Source: Chondrus crispus
Taxonomy: Eukaryota > Rhodophyta > Florideophyceae > Gigartinales > Gigartinaceae
Assembly: GCF_000350225.1 (NCBI RefSeq)
Contig: NW_005178601.1
Location: 100,275-164,274, forward strand
DNA: 64,000 nt
Direction of reading: 5' to 3'
Each line of letters starts with the position of its first letter. Positions within the stretch are counted from its first letter, which is position 1. Below, piece after piece: positions 19,110-28,655 of the stretch. The notes beneath the pieces are model-generated. The model searched no databases, was not told the origin of the DNA, and worked only from the letters and a program-made list of their open reading frames with translations. A program made the position numbers and the translations under genes.

Positions 19110-22100
19110 AAATTCTCTTAATAGCATCTCGTACGTAGTGGTATTTTACATCAACATGTTTGTTGCGACGGTTGATCGATTCATTCTGTGCAAACGAAAT
19201 CGTCCCTGCATTGTCACACCCCATCATGATCGTGGGATCAGAATCAAGTCCGAGGACATCAGCAACAACTTGACGCAACCAGGTCGCCTCCTTACACGCT
19301 TCACATAGTGCAATGTACTCAGCTTCACACGTCGAAGTCGCAACCACAGTCTGTTTCCGGGAACTCCAACTGATAGCTCCACCACAGAACTTGAAAACAT
19401 ATCCGCTGGTCGACTTGCGAGAGTCTGAACAACCGGCCCAGTCAGCATCACTGAAACCGAGCAACTCCGGCGATTTGGATTTATTGTCAAACACGATTCC
19501 TAAGTTTCGAGTCCCTTGCACGTATCGCATTACTCGTTTTACACCTGCCCAGTGTGACTCACATGGGTTGGCAGAATGTTGGGAAAGCTTTCCAATGGCG
19601 TATGCCAAGTCTGGACGAGTGCCAACCATCAAGTACATAAGGCAACCGACTGCCTCACGATACGGCCCCTTTGTTTCGGAGTCGTTTTCGATAGAATTCG
19701 TGGTTTTGCGACCTTGTTCCATTGGAGTCAGAGAAGGGTTACAAGTCGACATTTTAAAACGGTCAAGCACATTTAATGCATACTTAGTTTGAGTGAGACT
19801 CAATGTCTTGATAGTGCGATCTCTTTGAATCTCAAGACCAATGCAGACTTTTGCCTCACTAAGGTCTTTCATCTCAAACCGTTTGTTAAGCTCCCCCTTC
19901 ATCCATTTGATGGCATCGATATCACTACCGGCGAGTAACAAGTCATCGACATAAAGTGCAATTAGCATGATAGTGTTACCAATGCGTTTAATGTAGAGGC
20001 ACGGATCACTACGTGAAGTCTCAAATCCCAATTCACCGAGTAAGAAATCATCCACTTTGGTATGCCATTGACGAGGTGCTTGTTTAAGACCGTAAAGTGC
20101 TTTCAAAAGTTTACACACATGATCACTTTTGCTTTTGTCAACGCAGCCTTCGGGTTGCTCCATGTAGATGTCTTCATCCAAGTCGCCGTTCAAAAACGCA
20201 GTCACGACATCCATCTGATGAAGTTCAAGGTCGTAATGAGCCACTAAGGCAAGAAGTAGACGAATAGTGGTAAACTTTATGACAGGGGCATATGTCTCAG
20301 TATAGTCAAGACCCTGCACTTGCTGGAATCCACGGGCAACAAGTCTGGCTTTTGCACTTTCAACTATATTGCCATTTGCATCAGGCAGCTGCTTGACATT
20401 GAAAACCCATCGAGATGTCAAGATGTTTGACGCCTCAGATCGAGGAACAAGTTTCCAGGTCTGATTCTTAGTCTGTGATGCAAGTTCTTTGTCAATGCCG
20501 GTTTGCCAGAATGCAGCTCTAGGACCTTGGGTTGCTTGTTTGAAAGTCTTGGGACCTTCAATAGCGACATGCGCATGTGAAAGAAGAGCAGCTGCAAAGT
20601 TGCTCCTCCACCATGATCCGGGAGGTCTACTGATTCGAGACGATCTTTGTACAGCTGGAGTCGGAGTTGGAGGGGTGACATTCGGAGTTTCGACGGGAGG
20701 CGATACATCATCTTCATCATTCTCACCTACAGAGTGAGTGTCCTCGTTTTCAATAACCTCCCCTGAAATTTCATCCTCTTCCGACCCAACCTCATTAGCA
20801 TTTGGGGTATCGGCTTCATTCTCAATGTCGCCACCGAGCAATACAACGCCAACGTCAGAGCTGATGGAATCTTTTTCATGTGCAGGAATGTCATGCATCC
20901 CACATGTCGATTCATCAAACTTGGCATCTCGTGAAACAACAACTTTACTCAACTCTCCGTCCCAAAGTTTGTATGCCTTACTGCATTGCGAATAACCGAG
21001 AAACATCGCTTCACGCGCTCGCAAGTCCAGCTTACGGAGCTCTAATTTCGGTAATGTATACCAACACTTTGACCCAAATACTCGCAAATAGCCAACATTT
21101 GGAGTTGACTTCATCCAAATGTGATGGGGAGTCGTGTTAACTGGCAAAGCCCGTGAAGTAACTCGATTGCGTACATATACTGCAGTGGCAAGAGCCTCTG
21201 CCCAGAATCGTTTACTGACCTGTTTATGAGAAAGCATGGAACGGACAAGATCAATCAAGGTTCGATTTAAACGTTCAGCAACACCGTTTTGTTCAGGTGT
21301 GTAGGCAGTGGTGAGCTGGTGCTGTGTACCGTTTGAATCCAAATATGACTTGAATTCTGTCGACAAGTACTCTTCCCCTCGATCAGTGCGAAGCACCTTC
21401 ACTTTGCGACCAGTGTGCGTTTGGGCAAACTGTTCATACAACTTGTATTTTGCAAAGGCCTCAGATTTATTTCGCATCGTGTACACAACTACCCAGTTCG
21501 AGTGATCATCTACAAATGTAATGAAGTATCTCGAACCACCAATGGACTGTACTTCGAGCGGACCGCAAACATCAGAATGTACCAAGTCAAGACAGTTCTG
21601 TGCTCGAGACGATGATCGCTGTTTCGGGATTACTGATCGCGTTGCTTTGCCGAACACACACGCAGGACAAACGAGAGAGTGATTGTCAGACTTTCGACTC
21701 ATTGCTCCGATCACATCGCTTTGACGAACATTGATGCCACTTACCACATTATTGTGAATCATTGATGCGATTCCTTGTACGTTAACATGGGCCATTCGTT
21801 CATATAGCGTCTGCAAAGTAACTACATGACCAGAGAAAGTTTCATTCATGACATCAAGTATGAATAAATCCCCAACTTGACTAGCTGTGGCAACTAGAGT
21901 TGGTCCTGCAGTAACGCGGCATTTGTCTTTTTCAAATAACACTTGCAAGCCCTTTGAAACGATTTGGCTAACAGACAGTAGCGAGTATCCGAAATCAGGG
22001 ACATGCAAAACGTTGGACAATTTGCAAGGATGTGGACTACCATTGACGTTCAACATGAATTCTACCTCATCACGACCAGCGACATTGGCTCTAGCCTTCG

Positions 22101-23079
22101 TGCCCATCTCGACTGATCCAGATTGCATCTGTTCATAAGTAACGAACAAAGAGCGATCAAATGTAATGTGGGCACTGCAACCGGAATCGACAAGCCATGA
22201 CCCTGCGTTTACTGCCTTCTTTTCGGGAGAAGAAGTCGAAAGCAGGCATGTAAAGTGGCTTTCAGCAAAGGCAGCAGTAGAAGTTTCATCTCGAGATACG
22301 AATGCACTTGGCTTCATGCCGGGGTTGCCGGACCGGAAGCCGTCTGGCGGTGCTGGTCGGCGCCCATTCACATCCTTGCCCCAGCAACGTGCTGCGGTGT
22401 GTCCATGTCGATTACAGTTCGTACATCTCATATCACGTCGAATAGGCATGCGATTGACAAGTGCAGGTGCGTGGGGTGAAGTAGTAGAAGCGGTCTTCAT
22501 GCTCTCTCGTTGTTCCTCTTGCAGCAGACGACTCTTCACAAAATCGAGTCCAAACACTTTATCCTCATTGCCAAGTGCGTCAAGTGCAACAATCAAGTTA
22601 TCGAATCGTGGAGGCAAGCCATTCAACACAGCCATTGCAATTTCTTTATCGTCAATCTCAACACTCATTGACTGCAATCTGGCAGCAAGTTGCTTCACAC
22701 GATTGATGAACACGAGCACTTTCTCGGATGGGAGCATGGAAACAGTGTAAAAGTCGCGACGGGCGGAAAGTTTGTTGAGCAAAGTGTGACGCTCAAACAC
22801 ATTCAGAATCGCCTCCCATGTCTCTTTCGCACTGCTACACCCTCGCACATGTTGCAAGTAGTCATCAGAAAGCGTGAGTCCGATGACTGCCTTTGCTTTC
22901 GCATCACCACGAATCCACTTCCTGCGATCATCTGAGGTCGCATTTTCCGGGATATCATCAAAAACGTATTGATCGACATCTCGGAGAGCAAGCAGTAGCT
23001 CGATTTTCTGCTTCCAGATGTAAAAGTTAGATGCAGTCAGCTTCTCGATTCTGACCGATCCAGAGCTTTGGTCATCCAT
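19105..23079 (-). CDS. gag-pol: A3 gag-pol polyprotein (Copia A-II), about 1324 aa
   Basis: The start is the ATG at 23079 (MDDQSSGS), matching A1. The order is UBN2 gag, zinc knuckle CTNCNRHGHTAARC, protease VDSGCSAH, integrase with HSDVCGP and NGVAERLNRT, RT with YVDD and RNase H with DADWAGC. The C-terminus is shorter than in A1 and A4 because of the captured LTR I head. Sequence-wise it belongs with A2 and A4 (SSPEKKAVNAGSW instead of STPEKRAANARSW). Element protein; nearly whole. Confidence 0.9.
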   Translation of the reverse strand: MDDQSSGSVRIEKLTASNFYIWKQKIELLLALRDVDQYVFDDIPENATSDDRRKWIRGDAKAKAVIGLTLSDDYLQHVRGCSSAKETWEAILNVFERHTLLNKLSARRDFYTVSMLPSEKVLVFINRVKQLAARLQSMSVEIDDKEIAMAVLNGLPPRFDNLIVALDALGNEDKVFGLDFVKSRLLQEEQRESMKTASTTSPHAPALVNRMPIRRDMRCTNCNRHGHTAARCWGKDVNGRRPAPPDGFRSGNPGMKPSAFVSRDETSTAAFAESHFTCLLSTSSPEKKAVNAGSWLVDSGCSAHITFDRSLFVTYEQMQSGSVEMGTKARANVAGRDEVEFMLNVNGSPHPCKLSNVLHVPDFGYSLLSVSQIVSKGLQVLFEKDKCRVTAGPTLVATASQVGDLFILDVMNETFSGHVVTLQTLYERMAHVNVQGIASMIHNNVVSGINVRQSDVIGAMSRKSDNHSLVCPACVFGKATRSVIPKQRSSSRAQNCLDLVHSDVCGPLEVQSIGGSRYFITFVDDHSNWVVVYTMRNKSEAFAKYKLYEQFAQTHTGRKVKVLRTDRGEEYLSTEFKSYLDSNGTQHQLTTAYTPEQNGVAERLNRTLIDLVRSMLSHKQVSKRFWAEALATAVYVRNRVTSRALPVNTTPHHIWMKSTPNVGYLRVFGSKCWYTLPKLELRKLDLRAREAMFLGYSQCSKAYKLWDGELSKVVVSRDAKFDESTCGMHDIPAHEKDSISSDVGVVLLGGDIENEADTPNANEVGSEEDEISGEVIENEDTHSVGENDEDDVSPPVETPNVTPPTPTPAVQRSSRISRPPGSWWRSNFAAALLSHAHVAIEGPKTFKQATQGPRAAFWQTGIDKELASQTKNQTWKLVPRSEASNILTSRWVFNVKQLPDANGNIVESAKARLVARGFQQVQGLDYTETYAPVIKFTTIRLLLALVAHYDLELHQMDVVTAFLNGDLDEDIYMEQPEGCVDKSKSDHVCKLLKALYGLKQAPRQWHTKVDDFLLGELGFETSRSDPCLYIKRIGNTIMLIALYVDDLLLAGSDIDAIKWMKGELNKRFEMKDLSEAKVCIGLEIQRDRTIKTLSLTQTKYALNVLDRFKMSTCNPSLTPMEQGRKTTNSIENDSETKGPYREAVGCLMYLMVGTRPDLAYAIGKLSQHSANPCESHWAGVKRVMRYVQGTRNLGIVFDNKSKSPELLGFSDADWAGCSDSRKSTSGYVFKFCGGAISWSSRKQTVVATSTCEAEYIALCEACKEATWLRQVVADVLGLDSDPTIMMGCDNAGTISFAQNESINRRNKHVDVKYHYVRDAIKRIL

Positions 23080-24278
23080 TTCGCCGAATGGATGTACCCT
23101 TCGAGTATACAAGGTCTTCCGTCCCGGGATCCCAAGCCGTTAACCGATAGTCAACACAATGGCAAGCCCACCCGTATAGGAAGTTTGTAGCGATTACTCG
23201 GAAACGTTCTTGGTGCTTGTTCCCGGCGGAGTGGAACAAGCGTATTCTTCTTAAAAATGCCTTAGGGCGCTACCCCTATATGTCGGCCAGTGCGGGTCTT
23301 TGGACTGTGAACTAAATCAAACGTGCCACGAGTAAGCACAACAACTTTGCCTGTAGACGAACCAGGACTTTTAGTTACTACCGCGAACGATCCCTGCAAC
23401 CGAAATCGGCTTGTCCAAACTTGATACGGTACTACCCCAATGAGGTTTCCCACAACACAAGAATGAAACTGCCTTCGTCGTACTCGTGTGATTTGTTCAC
23501 AATCACTCCTTGGGTCACCCTCTTCCGTGCGAACTTAATCAAGGTACGCGACCTTATACATGTATAGTGAGAGGTTCAGTGTTTAGGCACGTTTTCTCTT
23601 CACCCAGGGGACCGAAGTCGTACCTATAGGGCTAATACCGAGAGCGTTACCCACACCGCCGACGCACCTCCCGAAGGCAGAGTGCGGATCGACTAGACCA
23701 GTACACTGTGATCCTCCCCGAGGATCAGTAATTCGTCTCTCGACGATTCTTGGTCGGACCCTCGCTCAAGTCAGATTTCCAATGGCACCAGCCTTTCACC
23801 AAGAGCGAGGGTATGTTCCACTGAGGATTTGGCAGTGCGTTGGCCACTAGGGACTTTCTTCCTCCCGACTAGCGGAAGGCTCACCCACAGCTCACACAAC
23901 GACTGCCACGACAAAGCAAAAAAACTGAGAACTGACGGACCACTGAGGATTTGGCAGTGCGTTGGCCACTAGGGACTTTCTTCCTCCCGACAAGCGGAAG
24001 GCTCACCCACAGCTCACACAACGACTGCCACGACAAAGCTGCAAGACCACAAAGTTGATTTCCAAAAACTGGGAACTGACGTACCACCAAACTGAAAATT
24101 CGGCTGAAACGGTGCTGAAAACGACGGCGAAAACTGAAAAAAACCTGAAAAACCAAACTCGAAAGCGGAGACTGAAACTGATACCTTCTTCTTCTGCTTG
24201 ACGAGCTGAACAAACTGATACTTGAACGACGGCGAAACTCGAACTTGAACCAAAACGAAGACGACGATCAGCGTTGAA
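23080..24278 (-). other. A3 leader with a direct repeat of about 100 bp
   Basis: In the sense direction, from the primer site, a pyrimidine-rich stretch (24278 to about 24040) precedes two near-identical copies of a roughly 100-bp unit about 120 bp apart (starting at about 23820 and 23941 on the plus strand), then the hairpin-rich part shared with A1. The 50-nt conserved block is at 23126-23175. No ATG-started gene is seen. Confidence 0.7.
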
Positions 24279-24292
24279 CTGGGCCCATAACC
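24279..24292 (-). other. Primer binding site of A3 (tRNA-iMet anticodon arm type)
   Basis: CTGGGCCCATAACC as read on the plus strand, directly against the LTR II end TATAGAAAGG at 24293. Confidence 0.85.
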
Positions 24293-24703
24293 TATAGAAA
24301 GGTCAGCGGGGCAGAGGGAAGAAGGATGGTTGAAGGTTGCTGGTAGTTGACGGGAAAAGAAGTTGATGCCATTTTACTCTTGGTCGCCAACTATTGGCGC
24401 TACTTATACTCTTCGAACTACATACAATACGAGCCATTAGGGCTGGTCACGTGACTCTCCTTCTTGCACTCGTTGATAATCAAGTGACTCTCCCTGTTGC
24501 ACTCTCGGTTGATAATCAAGTGACTCTCCTATTTCCACTCTCGGTTGATAATCACATGACTCTCCTTCTTGCACTCTCGGTTGATAATCAAGTGACTCTC
24601 CTACTTCCACTCTCCGTTGATAATCAAATGACTCTCCTTCTTGCACTCTCTCTTGCTAATAATTTGGGACCGTTTGAGAGTCAATAATATCTGAATGTAC
24701 TGT
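24293..24703 (-). repeat. LTR II, 5' LTR of A3, first part (split by element C)
   Basis: This is the U5/R side of the LTR with TATAAG on the minus strand (24403-24408) and five 36-bp U3 units at about 24473-24652. The remainder lies at 30321-30680 on the other side of C. Confidence 0.9.
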
Positions 24704-25166
24704 TGTGGTTTGATCGAAAGTCTGTGCCATGGTAGAACTCAGGCGGGGACGAGGAATCGGCACTGCCGGAGGAAGTTCTCCTCAAATTGTTTGCTTTTCT
24801 TAATTTCTCTTCTGGTCGCTTCTCTATGCGTTGCTCACCTTGTGCCTTCCCTCTAGCTCTGGGGTTGCTCGTCTACCTTGCGCTTAAGTAGACGCTTGCT
24901 GTTTTTTTCTCTCTATTTCTAGTTGCATTCTCTCTCTAAATGTGCAATGGTCGCGGGGAGCTGCTTTGCCTTTGCATTTGCATATTGCATTCGACTCTCC
25001 TTTGCATTTGCATATTGCATTCGACTCTCTTTCCGACGTCGAGTCTTGAATGGGCGCGGTAGTGCCTACGTTCTTTATCAGGTACAATGTCTTTGGAATC
25101 CATTTGTGATCCCGATCCATTCTCCAGTAGTTCACTTGAACATTGTGCTACCTTCAGGGTTTTACA
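24704..25166 (-). repeat. LTR of element C, 3' copy
   Basis: 463 bp, TGTGGTTT to TTTTACA on the plus strand. It contains a 30-bp direct repeat (24970-24999, 25000-25029), each unit holding the octamer ATTTGCAT (ATGCAAAT on the sense strand). Confidence 0.9.
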
Positions 25167-25305
25167 CGCCCCCCAGTCGCCTCAATCACAGTTTGTTGCA
25201 TCAATACAGAAGAGGCGACTCCTGCGCTTGACGCAAGCATTGTAGAGCGTCAGGACGGGTTCTTGTACCACATTGAATGGAGATTTTTTCGTCTTATGGA
25301 ATGCC

Positions 25306-28300
25306 CTATACCCACGTTTCACTATCCAATTCATAGCCAGCTTCTAAGTCAATGTTGAGGTGACCGGTCGTGGCGACGAGGTTGAGGCTGCGGTGCATCT
25401 TAATGTTGCGCTTAGTAAGCGCATCTGCGATGTTGGCTGTTCCAGGGATCCAGCGAAGTATATCGAGGTCTTTGGACTCGAAGCTGTTTCGAATTCGTTC
25501 GACTGTTTGTCTCAGGCGGTATTCCTTACCCGCATGTAGAGTGGTTATCGTGTCGTAAAGACCGCGAGAGTCAACGTGAAGGACGTGCTGGATGTTACCC
25601 GCTGGGTCGAATGATCGAATCGAGCTGCGTAGATGGTATCCTCGGTCGTCCGAGTCCGCGCATGCGAGAATCTCAGCACCGTAGGAGGAGTGGCTCACTC
25701 GCCTTTGTTTGCGACTAGTCCAATCGATTAGGTGAAAGAGTTGCTTCTGAGTTGCAGTCTCGAAGAAAATTCCAACGATCATTCCAGTCTGTCCGTAGTG
25801 TTGTGCTTTACAGATGTTGAAAGCAGCATCGGAAAAAGTGTGCACTTGTGCAATTATAACGTGACCGACTGGGCTTCGGAACAGGATGGATGGCGTTAGG
25901 GAGAGAATTTCCCTGAGCATGTTGTTGGCTTCGTGTAAGTGGCACACCTTCAGACAACCAAGCTTTTGCTGCATATTGGACGCGACAAACGAGGCTTGTG
26001 GTATGGCACCACTACCTAGCCATACAAGTCCTCCAGCCAGGCCCTTGTAAAGAGTTGTTTCCCGTGGAGTAGCCAGTTCGTTCTGTTGTTTGCGGCGGGA
26101 ACGAGATAGTGGGATTGGGTTGATGCCTTTTGCGAATGACTTCATGCTGAGGAGAATATCCCCTGTGTTAGATTGTGAGATCGCGCAGCCATTGAAGTTG
26201 ATAGGTTCGTTAATTCGAATCTTGCTGATGTTGAAACGACGCTGAAGTTTGTCTGTAAACGCTTTCATGTTGGCGATCGATCCGGCCATAAGCAAGTCAT
26301 CTGTGACTTTCGCAATGAGAAGTATAGTTTGGCCTTCAGCGTTTCGGAGACGATAGAGCTGGCTAATACCGAATATCCTTTCAACCTCTCCATCGTTGAG
26401 AAGCCATTCTTCAAAAGTTTTTTGCCACTGGCGGCCTGCTTCGACGATGCCGTAAGGGAGCTTTGTCAATTTCCACAAGAGACACCGGTTGCCCTGCCAT
26501 TCTTTCGGAGGTCGAACATACACGTCGCGTGTGATCGGGCCGCTTTGGAGGTAAGCACCTTTAACATCGGCATGACCAAGGCGGAAGCCCAGAAATGTTG
26601 AGAGGCATAATAAAAGGCGAAGGACAGCAAATTGTGCGGTGGATGAGTCCTTGCGAATATTATCTTTTTCAAAATCTCTGTTGCCATGTGGTACAATTCG
26701 GGCCTTCATATTGCGTAGGCCTTCCTCATCGGTTTTGACTTTGTAAATGACGTGTGAAGTGATGACATTTGCGTTCAGGGGGACTTGGCTTTCTGCTTGT
26801 TCGATATATGCGTCTGACCAGTTAGAGTCGTGTTCGTTACGGAATGCTTCATCGAGTATCCAAGGAGGAGCGAACTCGAGTTTTCCGCGGGACACTTGAG
26901 CGTTACCTAAACGGGCATGGATTTCTTCAAGGACCTTTTGACGATCAGATGTGAGGTCTTCTTTGAGCGGTTGTCCGTATTTCACGCTTACCGATCCGAT
27001 ATCTTTCACTGGGTCACCTAGGCTGTGGGTCGCTAGAAGAGCAGGATGGTATGCGGTTGTGATATTAGTTGGCGGTGGCGGTGGGGGCGCATCAGGGAGA
27101 CGTGTTGGTGTTGTGTTCACCTGAACAGTGGGAACGACGCTTGCACGGTCTGGCGGGAATTCATCGAGTTCGTCTTCCAGAGATCGAGACAGTAATTCTT
27201 CTGTAAGTTGCCCTTTAGGGGCTATCCTTATATCCTCATATGCTACGCCCATTGCTCGACCATGGTTCGAGCGCCGACACAGGACCTGATCACGTTTTGC
27301 TTCAACGACTTTGGCGCGTATCCATTCGGTACGAACACTGTGGCTGCTGGTGTTATAGAAGACGAACACATCCGTTCCTGGCTTTAGTATATTGGCAGGG
27401 ATTGTATGGTTATTTCGAGAGCGGAGGAGCTTCTGTATAGCACGTAGTGCCACTTGCTCGCAGTGGGCATCGAGAATATCCTGGGTGACTATCGTTGGTG
27501 GTAAGCCGAGGACTGAGGGCGCGTATCCTCTAGCGAGCTGGAAAGCGCTTAACGTATTGGATCCTACGAACAGGTTTGATAGAAAGGATGCGCGAGAGAC
27601 AAGGGCACTGGCTGATGTGGTGGATTGTTCCTTGGCTAAGCGGTAGAATATGGCTTTGAAGACTCCATTGTTTCGCTCAACGATACCTGTCTTGTTGTGT
27701 CTGCGGGATGGGCGTTTTCGTATATTGATCTTGTGTCGTTGGAGGAACTTGGTGAGGATTGGGGCTTGGAACTCGGGGTCAGAGCTGAACGCGGCAGGCG
27801 CTCCATGCCTGTCAAACCAGTGCTGGTCTATTAAGGACGTCATCGTTTCAGCGTTACGGGCCGACGCGATGATGCGTTCGGCGTAGCGAGTTCCAGCATC
27901 AACCATGTTGAGTACGATTGCTTTCTGTGTTTGTATCGTTATCCAAAAAAAATCAGCTTGGAGTTCTTGATTGAATGCTTCATTCACGTGCGATATAGAT
28001 ATCTTTTTGGCATGAAATGGGCGGCCTTCGGAACAACATATCTCGCAGGCTGTGTATACTTTGTCGAAAGCTTGGGCTAAAGGTTCGGTCAGTTGGTTTG
28101 CTGTGTGGTATATATGTTTCATTTCAGTAGCTGTGGCATGGGTGTATCGGTGAATTTTCTTGGCGAGAGACAATTCTTTGCGTCCATGAATATTAGCCAT
28201 GAGGCTTCGCATTGATGAGCTGGCATGTGGGGCTATCTCCATTCGTAGGCGACTATCGCTTTCGCTTCTAGTGATGTAGGTGGGGAATCTTCGTGGGTTA

Positions 28301-28515
28301 TTGTCTGTGGGCCTTCGGAACTCGATATATGGGTGGCTTTCGAGATTAATAGTGTTTGCGTATTGCTTCGTATCGAGGCCGATAATGAGGGGGGAAGAAC
28401 CCGCAACAAGATCAAAGGAAAATGAAGTCGGTAGGCCATTACTGTCGGGGATGGTAAGGGTCCATGAGAATTCAATCATTTTTGCATCGAGACAGTTGTC
28501 GCCCCATCCGTGCAT
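25306..28515 (-). CDS. pol: Element C pol (integrase, RT, RNase H), divergent Copia
   Basis: This frame is open for about 1070 codons from the ATG at 28515. It stays open upstream past the gag stop, where a protease-like motif (LDEGAPTSTGG) lies at about 28600. Integrase: zinc site with H124, H128, C159, C162 and a core starting at about D190, with later SSDPEF and GIVERNNG. RT: a Copia-like block with HADVKGAYL and the catalytic VTDDLL in place of YVDD. RNase H: FSDAAFN, SYGAEILA, ADALTKR. The order integrase-RT-RNase H marks Copia. Expression probably needs a -1 frameshift from gag, a known route in LTR elements. The copy looks whole. Confidence 0.88.
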   Translation of the reverse strand: MHGWGDNCLDAKMIEFSWTLTIPDSNGLPTSFSFDLVAGSSPLIIGLDTKQYANTINLESHPYIEFRRPTDNNPRRFPTYITRSESDSRLRMEIAPHASSSMRSLMANIHGRKELSLAKKIHRYTHATATEMKHIYHTANQLTEPLAQAFDKVYTACEICCSEGRPFHAKKISISHVNEAFNQELQADFFWITIQTQKAIVLNMVDAGTRYAERIIASARNAETMTSLIDQHWFDRHGAPAAFSSDPEFQAPILTKFLQRHKINIRKRPSRRHNKTGIVERNNGVFKAIFYRLAKEQSTTSASALVSRASFLSNLFVGSNTLSAFQLARGYAPSVLGLPPTIVTQDILDAHCEQVALRAIQKLLRSRNNHTIPANILKPGTDVFVFYNTSSHSVRTEWIRAKVVEAKRDQVLCRRSNHGRAMGVAYEDIRIAPKGQLTEELLSRSLEDELDEFPPDRASVVPTVQVNTTPTRLPDAPPPPPPTNITTAYHPALLATHSLGDPVKDIGSVSVKYGQPLKEDLTSDRQKVLEEIHARLGNAQVSRGKLEFAPPWILDEAFRNEHDSNWSDAYIEQAESQVPLNANVITSHVIYKVKTDEEGLRNMKARIVPHGNRDFEKDNIRKDSSTAQFAVLRLLLCLSTFLGFRLGHADVKGAYLQSGPITRDVYVRPPKEWQGNRCLLWKLTKLPYGIVEAGRQWQKTFEEWLLNDGEVERIFGISQLYRLRNAEGQTILLIAKVTDDLLMAGSIANMKAFTDKLQRRFNISKIRINEPINFNGCAISQSNTGDILLSMKSFAKGINPIPLSRSRRKQQNELATPRETTLYKGLAGGLVWLGSGAIPQASFVASNMQQKLGCLKVCHLHEANNMLREILSLTPSILFRSPVGHVIIAQVHTFSDAAFNICKAQHYGQTGMIVGIFFETATQKQLFHLIDWTSRKQRRVSHSSYGAEILACADSDDRGYHLRSSIRSFDPAGNIQHVLHVDSRGLYDTITTLHAGKEYRLRQTVERIRNSFESKDLDILRWIPGTANIADALTKRNIKMHRSLNLVATTGHLNIDLEAGYELDSETWV

Positions 28516-28655
28516 GTACAAGTTTTTGGGATCCTCAAGTACTAAGGGGATACCAAGTGCATCGCAAATTCGGGCGGCGTTATCGACACCTCCCGTCGAG
28601 GTGGGAGCTCCCTCGTCCAGGATGGGGTTAGGATCTGATTGGAGCTTATCAGATC

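Noticed and set aside
22166-22750. 194-codon frame antisense to gag of A3, also in A4
   Set aside because: Shadow of the conserved gag frame on the other strand; no motif and no independent evidence.
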